DNA of 64,000 nt from Patiria pectinifera (GCA_029964075.1 CM057144.1:8703281-8767280); one strand, 5' to 3'. Positions 32,892 through 45,096 are shown, counted from the first letter of the stretch. Notes: generated by a model from the sequence alone, not told the origin. Translations and numbers: made by a program.

Positions 32892-33401
32892 CAGTGTTGT
32901 AGTCGAGTCACCAACGTCATGTCCCTGTCCCAAGTCACAAGCCTCGAGTCAAAGTCATGAGTCTCGAGTCCGAGTCACTTATTCTTAGTTGTTCACCAAA
33001 CTAATTAATTTTCTTTTTTAATTATTTTTCAATCACCCACTCTGTCTTTTAAAGTAAATCCCAGTGTATATAATTTACCTTATGTGTGCACCATGTTGTT
33101 GTAAACTTTTTGGCATGACACCGGGTCCTGGTGCTCGTCGTGCAGGCTCAAGGCGTGCGTGCGTGGCCCCTGGATACGATTTTCAGCGGCGCCGTGTTTT
33201 GTAAAAAGAATGCTACGTTCGTCGCACAAATATGTAACGTTATATTTCTTTTTTTATGAAAATACGTGACTCGAGTGATGAGTCACCAAGTTCGAGTCAT
33301 CATGGTCGAGTCCGAGTCCGAGTCTGATTCATTTTCCATTTTTTTTTTCCACGAAAAATGTGACTCGAGTCGGAGTCCTGGAATCAAGTCATACAACACT
33401 G
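32892..33401. mobile_element. hAT-type MITE in an intron
   Basis: Ends CAGTGTTGTA and TACAACACTG are exact inverted repeats, with subterminal GTCGAGTC/GACTCGAG words on both sides. The 8-bp flanks are CCCACTCT (32884-32891) and CCCACTCC (33402-33409), a 7/8 match that fits a hAT target duplication. Length 510 bp, no transposase. It lies within the 1079-bp intron of the minus-strand gene. Confidence 0.88.
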
Positions 33402-33688
33402 CCCACTCCCCCGCTCAATGTTGTTCACTCCAGCTGATGGAGCACACACCGCGTCATGGGAGACAACATTGAGCAGGGGCCGGGGGTTGGGGGCCCAGCG
33501 AGATTTGGCCAGGATTGTAGATCAATCAAACTACTTGAAAGATGAAATAATCCAGCCCATAATAACCAATAATACATGAAAGCTTAGAGGACAACAGCTC
33601 TCCAAGGATATTTGGTAGACAGTAGGTCTTTTATTGTCAGTAATTATAATTCAAGTAATCTGATTATAGCATAAACTTGTTAAGTCAC

Positions 33689-34030
33689 CTTATTGCGAAG
33701 ACGTGCAGACCCGTCTTTCCCTCTTGCTGTAGTCCCAGACTTCTCTGCCGACCCCTCTCTAGACTGTGTTCCTAGGCCTGAACTCTCCTTCTCTGATGTT
33801 GGTCTTTTGTCAGACGAGTTGGCAGTTTTCCTCTCCTCTTTCCTTCCCGATGATCCCTCCCCACTTTGGCTAGCTGATTTACACTGGTGGTTGTTCCTGT
33901 CCAGTCTCTTTTCATTCAAGCTTGGTGGCTGGTCTTTTTTGGTTCTCTGGCTTTCCCATCTTCCCGGTCTTGTCTGCCGGTTGCCATGAGGATCTCTTTG
34001 TTTTTTGTCCCTCTGAATTTGTCTCTTAGA
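33689..34030 (-). CDS. Charged low-complexity gene, third exon
   Basis: Flanked by acceptor TTCTCGGCTACAG and donor AATAAG-GTGACT. The incoming phase is 1 and the outgoing phase 0, both matching the neighbouring exons. The 114-codon product (DSLSKRQIQRDKKQRDPHGN, later SGRKEERKTANSSDKRPTSE) is basic/acidic mixed, Ser-rich and predicted disordered. No known domain. Confidence 0.65.
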
Positions 34031-34492
34031 TAATGAGTCTGTAGCCGAGAAATGGTGGAAACGCCATAATCAATTTCAAATAAAAGACTATGGTTCCTTG
34101 TTGGATTTACATCTACATCTATTGATGGGAATGAACCAATGACCCCTGTAAGTACAAGCCACCACTCTGTGAGAATACGGCTGAGGAATGTTTCAAAAAT
34201 GGGATATTGAGGATAACTTTACAGTGACGTGGCACTTCAGATAGGATGAAAACCCAAGGTCCCAAAAAGGGAGGATGAAGAAAGTTACTGACATAATGTC
34301 TGTGTATGAAATAATTTACAAGTCCATACTGTGAAATATGTTTTCAGTAAGCACAACATTCCTACTAAACCATTGCACAATGTCTTGCAACTCATCCAAG
34401 CAAACTAATTTCTCTACAAACTACTTTGTGTTACAAGATCATAGTTATAAACAGCTTCTGAAGATTATGCAAGAGCACCTTCAGAGACATAC

Positions 34493-34806
34493 CTTCATGC
34501 AAGCCCTTCTTTGCTGTTGTTTCTTCCACCCTGGTTTGCCGAATGTCCCTCTCTCCACCTCTGTCTCCATTATGGGCATTGTCACGATCTGTGTCCAGTG
34601 GTCTCTCCCCTCCCCTGTCTCCCTGTTGGCTGTCTCTGTCCTTGGTCCTCTCCTCCTTAACTCTCTGTTGCTCCCTCTCCCATTCCTTCCGTTCTTGTTT
34701 TTCGTCTTTCTGTTGGGAGGCCTTATCCATATTGTCCATGTTTCGCTTACCTGGTGACACCTGGTACCTCTCTGGTTTAGGTTTGGACTTGGAGTCTTTT
34801 TCCTTC
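34493..34806 (-). CDS. Charged low-complexity gene, second exon
   Basis: The acceptor is a long pyrimidine tract ending TTTTTTTAG and the donor is GAAG-GTATGT. It enters in phase 2 and leaves in phase 1. It encodes KEKDSKSKPKPERYQVSPGK, a second segment like an exon-junction-complex-binding motif, then a coiled, Glu/Arg/Asp-rich stretch (QKDEKQERKEWEREQQRVKE) and DRGGER repeats. An internal CACCAG-GTAAGC could be an alternative donor just after the motif. Confidence 0.65.
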
Positions 34807-35139
34807 CTAAAAAAAGAAGAAAAAGAAATAAAAACAAACAAGTCAGGTGTGTTGACAAACACAAATACCCGCAACCATGACTGTTCCCATGACATGACAC
34901 CACTCTTCAAACATCAACTTACCTGGGTCACATGGAACGTTCACTGACACTGATGCCTATGGTCCCAGAATAAAAAGATTGTTTTTTTTTTGCTTTTCTG
35001 TTGGGAAGTCATTAAACATGTATGTGATTCAAAAGGGTGAGTGAATGTAAATAGATCCTGTACAAACAAGCTGAATAAAAAACAACACACAGCTGTACAT
35101 AAAACGAAATAAAAGATCACATTACAATTGTATACTAAA

Positions 35140-35930
35140 CTAGACTTATGTTTGTGGACAAACGCAGGGCTGTTTTGGTAACTTTTTTGTGACACATGAC
35201 ATGTAAAGTTTCAAGTATAAGTTCCATCAAGGAAGGATGTGTAGTTCTGTTGATAATAAATGGTGGCATATAATATGTGATGAAATTCTCACGGGGCTTT
35301 GAACTATGACGTCATATGTGACGTGATGATGTCATGATAACGTCACATGTCACGTGATGACGTCATGATGACGTCACATTCATTTTCATCTATAACTTTA
35401 ATTTTTTGGTAAAGAGCATAGCCAGAGCATATATCGTTGAAAGCAAGTTCACATCTTTCACCATTTTTGAATTACAAGGCACTTCCGGTTTCAACCGGAA
35501 GCAAGGGTCACGTGATTTTGCACATAATATAAAAAATGAAGACCCTGTAATATTCTATCAATTCTGGCAAAAGTCCTGTTCAGGTCTCTCACGGTTGATT
35601 TTATATTGATTTTCAAAGATTAAATCTAATAATCTTTAATGAGACGTCACGTAACCCATGATGATGTCATCATGATGTCACTTCAATTTTCACCTATAAC
35701 ACATCCCGGACCTGAAGTTCTGGAAATAGATGCACCTTTATTGTGACGTCATGTGACTCGTGATGACGTCATGATGACGTCATGATGACGTCATGATGAC
35801 GTCAATGTTCGGCACACATTTTTTGGTGGCGGTCTAAGTATGTGCCAGGTATAAAGGCAATCGGATTGATTTTAGTGGTCAAAGTGCCGGTAACAAAAAT
35901 ACGTGTACAAATGCAATGGGCAAAAATGAC
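35140..35930 (-). mobile_element. Helitron-like non-autonomous element (CTAG 3' end)
   Basis: On the minus strand the element ends with hairpin GTTTGTCCACAAAC, a short spacer and CTAG, followed by T (plus 35140-35143), the pattern of Helitron 3' termini. The 5' side at about 35930 has GTCATTTTTGCCCATTGCAT. The body is packed with TGACGTCA, including four perfect 11-bp TGATGACGTCA copies in tandem at 35761-35804, and includes the AACCGGAAGCAAGGGTCAC marker. It lies in the first visible intron of the minus-strand gene. No Rep/helicase is encoded. Confidence 0.6.
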
Positions 35931-35935
35931 TGAAA

Positions 35936-36592
35936 GGCCCCCCCAAAAAGTCTTGTTGATGTTGCAGATGATGACGCTTCGATTCCCTTAAAACTCTCAA
36001 AAATATCCTTCAGGGTGGAGCTTGAGGTGACCTCAGTAAGGCCATAAAGCTTGAGAATTCTGCACCCACTTACAATCTCGACTGACACAAACATTCTTTG
36101 GGAAATTTGGAAAGTCAAAACAAAAATCAGAGAAAACAGTAACGTCAGACCATTACAGCGACATCCGACCCTGTGCTGCCAGGCTGGTCATTAGTCTGCT
36201 CCCTTACACATTGGGTTCATTAAAAAGCGTTTACAGGTTCCAGATACACGACTTTCACTTCCACACATGCGTCTCCTTTCAACACACACAATCACACAAA
36301 TACAACACTGTCTGCAAATGGTGCCTAACTATTCTGTGCAAAATATATGGGAGCCCAGAAAGGCCACATAAAGCTTATACTCAATCGTAACCCCATCTAA
36401 AAACACGTTAAAATTGTGCTGCAGCAGGATTCCAGTCAAACCAGTGAGTTTGGTGGTTTGAGACATCATCTTACCTTGAAAAAAAAAACCTTTTTAATTT
36501 TGCCGACACGCATGGCTATGGCGACACGCATGGCTACGGTGACGTGCACGCATACCACAAACCGGTGCCTTTTTTTGGGGGGGGGGGGAACC
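35936..36592 (-). mobile_element. Harbinger-like element related to 61128-61475
   Basis: Ends are GGCCCCCCCAAAAAG and, at the other side, the complement of GGTTCCCC...AAAAAAAGG with CCGGTTT and TGGTATGCG. The stretch 36308-36475 matches the reverse complement of 61190-61355. It is about 300 bp longer than that copy. The extra part has a minus-strand run (STLKDIFESFKGIEAS, 35955-36118) that faintly resembles the C-terminal family motif seen at 49600 and may be a captured or chance fragment. No clear duplication. Confidence 0.6.
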
Positions 36593-36609
36593 AAAAAAAA
36601 CCAAGGCAA

Positions 36610-39130
36610 CTAGAAATGTGTTTGTGGACAAACACTGAGCTGTTTTGACCGTTTTAAGCAACAACTGTCATGACGTTTTAGCAACAACTGTCATGAAGGA
36701 GTTTCATCCAAGTGGAATGTACATGAGCATTCTATAGATGGTGGTCTTAGTGTCGATCCGCTGTAAAATTAAAAAAGTCCCAAAGTGGGGTGTTGAACAA
36801 ACACATGTGTTATCCTTTGGAAAATGGAGAGCATGCATGTAGTGAAATTTAGTGCGACATACATGTAGCCTGGTTAGGAGACTAGCAGAATTTGGGGGAA
36901 TTTTCATCGTGAGAAATGATGTCACGTGTCACGTGTCACGTCATTATGACGTCATGATACGGGCTGCATCTTCAGATGTTCTAAGTGAGTGCCAGATTTG
37001 AAGTCGATCAGATGTTTTTTTCCTGTCATTTTTGGTGACTAGAAAAAAATATCAAAATTCAAAAAAAAATAACAAATGAGATGATGACGTCATGATGATG
37101 TCGCTTTTGATTTTGAATTATTGTATCAGTACCTACTTACTTACCACGTTTCATAACGATCGGGCTTACCCTTGTATGTGGGGAAAAAAATCAAGTTTTT
37201 GAAAACGTCATGATAATGTCACACTTTTTTTCAAAATTGTGTGCATCTATGACCTAACAAATCTATTACAACATGAATTTTGAATTTACCACATGCTGTT
37301 GATGAGATATAACTAAAAGGTCCAAAAATTGAATAAATCTATAAAATCACACAATGACGTCATCATAACTTCACTGTAATTTTTGTCTATAACATATATC
37401 CAAAAATACATGCATACCGAGTTTGAAACCAATCGCACTTCCGGTTCTTTAGATGTAGGGCCCTAAAATATGCACATTTAGGATGACGTCACATGACACG
37501 TGATGACGTCATGATGACGTCATGATTCGGCCTGAATTTTCAGATGGTGGTCTAAGTATGTGCCAGGTTTGAAGTCGATCGGATCATATTTCATGAAATT
37601 TTTGGTAGTTAGAAGAAAATATCAAAATTAAAAAGATTCATAAAAAATCAGATGATGACATCATTATGACGTCACTTCAGATTTTGAATGCTTTCATCAA
37701 TACCTACCTACATACCAACCAAGTTTCATAAGGATCAGCCATACCCTTATATATGAATTAAAAAAAAAAAATCACATTTTTGATGACGTCATGACGACGT
37801 CAAACATTTTATGAAATATTTTGCATCAATCTATAACCTAATAAACCTTTTACAAAAAGAATTCCGAAATTACCACTTTCCATTGATGAGATGTGAGTAA
37901 AAGGTACAAAAATTGAATAATTTGTCTATAACACGTCCCGGAATACCTGCATACCAAGTTTGAACCCAATCAGACTTCCGGTTCTGTAGATATAGGGCCT
38001 TAAAATATGCACTTTCAGGATGATGTCATGTGACACTTGATGACGTCATGATTCAACATACATCTTCAGATAATGGTCTAAGTGTGTGCTAGGTTTAAAA
38101 ATGATCGGATCATATTTTATGTAATATTTGGTAATTAGAAGAAAATATTCAAATTAAAAAAAATTAATAAAATACGAGAAGATGACGTCCTGATAACGTC
38201 CCTTCCGATTTTGAATACTATTATCAGTACCTACCTACTCGCCAAGTTTCAAAACGATTGGACATACCCTTATATGTCCATCAAGAAATCACGTTTTTGA
38301 TAACGTGATGATGACGTCACACATTTTTCAAAAATCTGTATCTTCCTACGACCTAACAAACCTATTACAAAAAGAGTTTTGAATTTAGCACGTTCTGTTG
38401 ATGAGATATGGCTTAAAGGACCAAAAATTGAATAATTCATATAAACTCACATGATGACGTCATTGCGACGTCATTGCAATTTTTGTCTATAACACGTTCT
38501 GGAATACATGCATACCGAGTTTGAACCCAATCAGACTTCGGGTTCTGTAGATATTTAGGGCCTGAAAATATGCACTTTTAGGATGATGTCACGTAACACG
38601 TGATGACGTCATGCTGATGTCATGATCCGGCCTGAATCTTTAGATGGTGGTCTAAGTGTATGCCAGGTTTGAAGTTGATCGGGTTGCATTTTATCTAATT
38701 TGTGGTGATTATAAGAAAATATAAAATACAAAAATTTAAAAAAAACACATTAAAAATCAGATGATGAAGTCATGATGACGTCATTTCAGATTTGGAATGC
38801 TTTTATCAATACCTACATACCTACCAAGTTTCATAACGATCGGACAAAACCTTATATTCTGGGACGTGTTTTAGACAAAAATTGCAGTGACGTCATTGTT
38901 GACGTGATTTTATATGTATTATTCAAATTTTCATTATCTGTTGATGATCTGTTATCTGTTGATTTTATATGTATTATTGAAATTTTCATTATCTGTTGAT
39001 GAGATTTGGCTTCAAGGTAAAAAAATTTGAATAATACATATAAAATCACATCAACAATGACGCCACTGCAATTTTTGTCTAATCTTCAGATGGTGGTCTA
39101 AGCTAGTTCCAGGTTTGAAGTAGATCGGAT
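36610..39130 (-). repeat. ~560-bp tandem array, CRE-rich, with CTAG hairpin end
   Basis: CTAG at 36610-36613 and hairpin GTTTGTGGACAAAC (36620-36633) mark the same 3' end as the other Helitron-like copies. The marker TCAGATGGTGGTCTAAGT-GCCAGGTTTGAAGT recurs near 36970, 37535, 38065, 38640 and 39070, giving about 530-575 bp per unit. Each unit contains ACCAAGTTTGAACCCAATC, CTTCCGGTTCTGTAGATA and several TGACGTCA palindromes. There is no coding potential. It lies in the long intron of the minus-strand gene. Confidence 0.8.
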
Positions 39131-39279
39131 GTGAAAAATAATCCTATCCTATGGAAAAACAAGTGGACAAAAAAAGAAAAGAAAAAAAAGAGAAAAAAAA
39201 AAGAGAGAAAAAAAAAGGGGTGTTTTGGTGTGTACACCGAAACAGCTTAAAATAACACAAAATATAAATCTTAACAAAA

Positions 39280-39320
39280 ACAAAGGCTGTTTCAGCATGT
39301 TTGCCGAAACAGCCAATAAA
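39280..39320. repeat. Hairpin GGCTGTTTC...GAAACAGCC
   Basis: GGCTGTTTCAGCA-TGTT-TGCCGAAACAGCC (39287-39316) is a strong stem-loop. The same stem recurs at 52971-53001 and half-stems occur next to the CTAG ends, so it seems to be a structural part of these repeats. Confidence 0.6.
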
Positions 39321-39589
39321 CATATATTCCGTGGATGGAAGAACCTTCTTATGATCTCAAAGAGCAATCCACAAACCAAATTTGAAGTTCATATGTAAAG
39401 TATTTTTTCAAGTTATCGCACTGACAAGATTTCTATTGTTTTGTTTTAGCCACTGTGACCTTGACCCTTGACCATTCAGCCCCAAATGCAATAGGCTTCT
39501 TAAGATTACCTAGAGCAATCCACAAACCAAATTTTAAGCTCATATGTAAAGTATTTCTCAAGATTTTACCGGACACACACACACACACC

Positions 39590-40400
39590 CACACCCACCA
39601 CATACGTGTGTAAATGCCACCAATCGTGGACACCCCATTGTCCCTAAATCCTCTTTCCTTTGTTTGTACTCTTAACTTTTTAGCGACAGTTCTCATTGGT
39701 TTTGTACACGATTTGAGATCGTGGACGTTCGGTCAATTGTGGATGTATTGTTTGCGCCCCAATTCTTTTGTCCTACGTCCACAATTGCCGGTGTTTACAT
39801 ACTCACACCGACATGGACCCCCCATAGTCCGTAATCCTCATTCCTTTGTTTGTACCAACTTTTTAGCAACAGCTCTCATTGGTTTTGTACATGAATTTCA
39901 ATCGTGGACGTTCAGTCAATCGTGGACCCATTGTTAATTCCCTTAACCCTTTTGTCCCTAGTCCTTGATTACACACGTGTTTACACACGCACCCACTTTT
40001 GTTTATGGTGTAAATCGAGGATTTACTATTGTTCCTCTTCCCTTTTCCTTTTTATACTCTTTTTGCAACTTTTTTGCAACAGCTCTCATTGGTTTTGTAC
40101 ACGTTTTCTAATCGAGGTCATCCTCTCTTTTGGTTTCTGTCCTCAATTCATCAATGATGTTGCACGTGTGTGTCCTTGACTTACACAATAAACCTACTCA
40201 AGTAGTCGTGTATCGACCTCCCACCATGAATGTTCTATTGTACCTCTTTTGTTTGTACCTTAACTATTTAGGAAGACTCCCATATCTTTTGTACAACTTC
40301 CAAATCGCGGACATATGCTGGGAATCGCTGACGATATTGTTCTCTTTTGTTCTCTGTCATTTATCGTCCACGTTTCAAATGTCTGAACACGCCCACCCAT
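39590..40400 (+). repeat. ~185-bp tandem array, repeat B
   Basis: Units share CTTTGTTTGTACT...AACTTTTTAG, CTCTCATTGGTTTTGTACAC and ATCGTGGACGTTC, at about 39655, 39845, 40050 and 40250. Single copies lie at 5860-5955 and 42665-42800. It also contains ACACACGTGTTTACACAC-like words. No coding function. Confidence 0.7.
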
Positions 40401-41425
40401 ACATGTCCATACTCAAATTTGTATCCGTGTGGAGACATGGCTTTGTTCTCGTGTACAGAATCGTGAGAGGGTCGAAAGCTATTTTCAAAAATGCTCCTAT
40501 TTTAACCAGAATTACTGTCCTGGGTTGAAATTCTGACCAAATATCCTTGTTTAAAATACTATAGATTAACAAGAATACCTTGAAAATTCCTACTTTTTGA
40601 CTAAAATCCATATATCTGTTTTGTGAAATCCCTGTAGAGACCTATTCACTTTTTAGTCCGTGGGACAAGAGGGTGAAAACACTGAAGTTTTCGAGATAGG
40701 CATTCTGGTTCGTCTAATTTTATAACACTTTCCAGACATATAGATTATGATGTACCCTATCGGAAAACCTTTGTTCCCAACTCCACAGTTTGTTTGGGAA
40801 TGAGAAAATCTGGGATAAAAACGCCGAGAAATTTGCATGAGAAAAAAATAAATAAGAAACAGCGCCCTCTATAGTCAGAAACCTTTGAGCATGCAATGAG
40901 CGTTTGCTAGATGATACTTCTTTCATATTACATGGTTATTTTAGATTTTTGTTGTTATTACTCATCAGGATGAATGTTATGTATAAATAGCTAAATAAAA
41001 ATTGATTGGTATGGTTAATCCCCAGATCAGAATAATTTTGTGAACTCTTCTCTCAGGGTTACATCTTTTAGTTTTGCTCCAACTTTTGGGGTTTTTTTTG
41101 GGGGGGGGGGGAATAAGCTGAAAAGAAAAATGGCCATAATTTTTTTTTGTATACAGAGTTTCCCCCTTTTCAATATCAGTGAGGCAGAAAAAAAAGAGGA
41201 TTATGCATCTGTTAAGTTGAAACGTCTTATTACAAAACCACTCAAAAAGGACAGTTCTCAAGCTCTCATACGTGTACTGAAGTTGATTTTATTTGTTTAT
41301 AAAAAAAATGACTCATAAAAATAAAGATGGCAATTTTATTCCAGGCACAATGTGGTTTTAAGTAATCACCAAAAGAAATACAAATACACTTAATACCACA
41401 AATGAAGACCCGGCAGTATTGTATC
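40401..41425. other. No gene recognised
   Basis: Intron sequence of the minus-strand gene with a G run near 41098. A GCGCCCTCTATAG word at 40862 resembles the CTCF-like core of the tandem units. No exon seen. Confidence 0.35.
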
Positions 41426-42250
41426 GATTGCCACAAAAACAAAATCGAAACTGTAACAGTTGATTTTATATTGATATTCAAAGATTGAATATAGGATCTT
41501 TATTTGCTTGTAATATGATACTTGATGACGTCATTGAGACGTCATTACCAGAAAGCTCAAGAGCTATATTAACTGTGCTATATATAGCCAAATCTTGATA
41601 ATATATCTTACGGTTGATTTTTTTAGCAATATTTAAGGTTTAAAGGTCTTTTCATTGTAACTCTCAGTCTGATGACATAATAATTTTTTTTTTCACGCAC
41701 AGGTATTGTCTGCATTAAGGTCATCATGTATACTAATTTTGAAGCGATTACCGCAAATTTCGCCACAGACATCAACTGAAAATGCATTTTAGACATTTTT
41801 TTGCCGCTAGAGCGGGCTTGAACACTTCATGGCATCACTGATCATTTTTTGGAAAGGTCAACCCAGCCAAATGACTAACATCATTAAAAGCAAGTTCATA
41901 TCTTTTTCCACTTTCAAATTATTAGACACTTCCAGTTTCGGCCGGAAGGAGGGGTAACGCGATTTGACGCGCACGAGATAAAATGAAGAGCATATAATAT
42001 GTCAATTCCTGCAAAATTCAAGTTCCAGTCTCTCATGATTGATTTTATATTGAATTTCAAAGATTAAATTAATTATGTTTTGAAGTGACGTCACGTGACC
42101 CATAATGACGTCATGATGACGTAGGTATGAAAAAGCACATCTTCAGTGGGTTGTGCATTCATGTATTGACAATTGAAGTTCATATATTTTTGTTACTTTG
42201 ACAAACAGTTCTGAAGAAGAATAAAAAACAAAACAAAACTAGAGTTTGAA
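41426..42250 (+). repeat. ~590-bp repeat family unit
   Basis: Homologous to 30.3-31.2 and 50.8-52.4 kb: TGTATCGATTGCCA, GTTGATTTTATATTGAT, TTGATGACGTCATT, TGAAGCGATTACCGCAAAT, the degenerate CCGCTAGAGCGGGC and CGGCCGGAAGGAGGGGTAAC. It ends near CTAG at 42240. Confidence 0.75.
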
Positions 42251-42309
42251 GCAACAAACACACGTTGGTCTAAAGGTTTATGTCTGTTTAATTAACAGAA
42301 CATATGGCT

Positions 42310-42475
42310 TTTTCCTATTGTTGATTGTTGATTGTTGATGTTGATTATTGATGTCGATTGTTCATGATTCTTCTTGATGTTGATTGTTGATTGTTGATGT
42401 TGATTGTTGATGTTGGTTATTGATGTTGATTGTTCATGATGATTGTTGATGTTAATTGTTGATAGGTGACTGTTC
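42310..42475 (+). repeat. TTGATGTTGATTG microsatellite-like tract
   Basis: Imperfect repetition of GTTGATTGTTGATGTTGATT. It yields an Asn/Ile/Ser-rich minus-strand frame that is not a gene. Confidence 0.85.
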
Positions 42476-42649
42476 ACTGTGGATCAGGGAACAAAGTTTT
42501 TTCGATAGGATAACCATAATCTACTGCCTGTGAAGTTTTATAAAATTCGGTGAACCAGATCACCTGGCGAGGGAAAAAAGGCTTGTCCCACGGACTATTT
42601 AGTCAGGAGACCTTTACAATCTTTTGTTCCGCATAATACCCGGCTCTCA

Positions 42650-42810
42650 ACAAGGCATCATTTTTTTTTGTATTTACCTGCAATCATGGACCCCTTTTGT
42701 CCCTCTTTTGTTTGTACTCTAACTTTTCAGGAATCGTCAATTGCGGACCTTCAAGAATTGTGGACCCCATTGTCCTCTATTGTTCAACGTCCCCTATTGA
42801 ATGCAGAAAC
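42650..42810 (+). repeat. Repeat B single copy
   Basis: GTCCCTCTTTTGTTTGTACT and CATTGTCCTCTATTGTTCAA followed by CCCCTATTGAATGCAGAAAC match 5855-5960 almost word for word. Confidence 0.7.
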
Positions 42811-43657
42811 AAACTAACCCACCACACACACTGACAGAAACGGTATGCCTCTTCGGCTTTGCCGCAGGGCATTAAAATAACACACAAAAACGAAAAACAT
42901 GCTAATATGGATATGGTTAGCATACCTCTCAACATTTAAAAGCCCGAAATAAGAACACTACTGGACGGGGTTCCAAGATTTTGAAATTTTAAAAGTTAAA
43001 AAAAAATGTGAAATGTGTTTAAATTTTTCATGCAGCCTGGTTTTCATTTGCATTCAAAACGTTTTTTTTTAGTGTCTGAGAAGTTATTAATTTGTAAAGT
43101 TGGTTAGGGGTATCCAATCCCATCATCTTGGAACGGAATCAGGACATCAGCGGTCGGGGTTTGCGATCCACTATATTTCCTTGTTATATATGGCGAATAT
43201 AAAATGGGTGAAAGCCGTTCCCCCAAGTTTGAAAGAATACTCAATTTTTTTTTAATCCCAAAACTTCAAAATAGGGACGAGTCCTATTAAATGGGGATGG
43301 CTTGCTGGTATGGGAAAGAAATGGCAAAACCTCCAAGAAAACATGAATTTGCCCCCTTCTCCAGATGTTGGAACTCCTGTTTAGCTACAATTTAGCTACA
43401 AAATTGACTGAGTTTGTGCACCTGTGAAGGCAGAAATGGTTGTTGAGATTGAATTGGATATAATTGTTTATGCCAAAAGGGAAGCATCAAGCTCTCAGAG
43501 GGCTGAGATGGTATTATGAATGTTTCATTGGCCCGATGACCATGGGCAATGATAAGGTAAAGCACTTTGACCCTTGGTAAAGGAGCCTTTCAAATACACA
43601 ACTTTATGATTCAAGTTCACTAGCTTAAGACTTGTCATGATATATCTACCCAATCAC
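42811..43657. other. Intron sequence, nothing recognised
   Basis: Part of the long intron of the minus-strand gene. No repeat boundary or exon recognised. Confidence 0.35.
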
Positions 43658-43782
43658 CTGTCATCTTGTCTTGCCTGGTCCCTTTTCCCTGTTTTCTCCT
43701 TCCCTTTATTGATCTTCTCGTCTAAGGGGGCTGATGCATCTCCTTTCTGGTGTCCTTTTTCTCCTTCAGATTTCATGAGTAG
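43658..43782 (-). CDS. Charged low-complexity gene, first visible exon
   Basis: Acceptor TTGTCACACAG and donor GACAG-GTGATT flank 125 nt. The frame begins LLMKSEGEKGHQKGDASAPL and ends DQARQDDR, leaving two bases (phase 2) that join the single base of the 34806 exon to give Arg. The same Lys/Glu/Gly/Asp-rich composition supports membership. The in-frame ATG (third codon) could be the start, or more exons may lie upstream on the minus strand. The 8.85-kb intron to the next exon is nearly all repeats. Confidence 0.5.
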
Positions 43783-44150
43783 CTGTGTGACAACCATTTA
43801 CAATCATAGTGAAATTTGTCATTTATTGAACACCTGAATGCAAAGTGCAATCAACTGGGAGTTTCGTGGAGTTTAATTAACAATTTGAGCACAAAAGGTT
43901 TGATAGTACTGTAAGAAAATTTGATTTTATTATTGTCCCAATTGCACCTTTAAACTAAAGAGAGCGCTTTGGCCACAGTAATCCACAGTAGTCATGCATT
44001 GCACCTGTTCTCCAGTCAGATTAATGCCACAAAACTATTTCAGAGCTTACTTTTTTCCAACTTAACCCACTTTAAACCACAATAGATAGTATTTGGACTG
44101 CAGTCAAACCGCAGATGGAGCTGTCATGCTAGTCTTTGTGTTTACTCTTA
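43783..44150. other. No gene recognised
   Basis: Upstream side of the first visible minus-strand exon. No promoter words recognised. Confidence 0.35.
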
Positions 44151-44893
44151 GGGGCCATTCAACATTTTCGATGTTTTTAAATTTGGATTTTTGTTCGAAA
44201 ATGTGGGTGGGTGGGTCAAATTAATTTATTGAAATTTTTGTTAATGGAAATTCACTTTTTTCAATTAAAAAGATAGAAAGTAGCTCTTTTGACTTGCCAA
44301 TTCCACTCTCTGCATTTCGATTCGTATACCCTTTGCCCGTACCGTACGGGTACAGTATGCATCTGGTACATGTACAATGTACCGTGTATTGTGTATACCT
44401 CAATAAGAGCACCATATGCATGGGGACCAGTGAAGTTAGACCTAATGCATGCGTAAAATCAGTGCGCCATGCAAATGGAGCGGGATTTTGTCTTAATACA
44501 CGCCACGAGTGTCGGTTACGAATCGCGACAACGAAATAAACCTACTTGTGTTCAAGACTACTTAGGCAACCTGCATGCATGCGCATGGTATATCTCCGTG
44601 CAATGAACATGGCAGCGCCCATCCACACGTCTGGAAAGCGCAAGTTGAGAGCTCAATTTTTTTTTTGTATAAAAAAACGACTGAAATTTCTTAATAAACT
44701 GATACTTTTTATTATCGTTTAGAATGGACTAGTTGTACGTGTTTCCAGGTGGATTCCCTATACGTACGGGAATGCCAGTGGGCCGTGTTGTTGCAAAGGT
44801 ACTGTATACGGATTGCAGCTGCATTCCACCGTCACTGAACTGGACATTCATTATGTTTTTTTTTTAAAACCTTCGAAAATTTTGAATGGCCCC
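44151..44893. mobile_element. PIF/Harbinger-type element, TTA-flanked
   Basis: Ends GGGGCCATTCAACATTTTCG and, at the right, CGAAAATTTTGAATGGCCCC are inverted repeats with one mismatch. TTA lies directly outside each (44148-44150 and 44894-44896), the target pattern of PIF/Harbinger. The 743-bp interior is non-coding, GC-richer, with CGTACGGGTACAGTA and GCATGCGCATGG words. Confidence 0.9.
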
Positions 44894-45096
44894 TTACAAT
44901 ATACAGTGCTAGGGATATACGTTCCTTGCCACCATACCTGTACTTAGTGTTTATGCAAATATCTACAAATAAGAAAGATACACTGCATTAGTATTCCTAA
45001 TCTTGGAATCCTTATGCATATTTTGACCCAGCACTATAAAACCCCTTTGAAAGCCCAGTAGGGCGTGGGCTTGCAACTGGGGCATGGTATACAAAT

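Noticed and set aside
34338-34947. Leu/Ser-rich plus-strand frames resembling membrane proteins
   Set aside because: They are antisense shadows of the charged minus-strand exon, where GAG/AGG codons read as CTC/CCT.
42292-42477. Asn/Ile-rich minus-strand frame
   Set aside because: Translation of a TTGATG/TTGATTG microsatellite.
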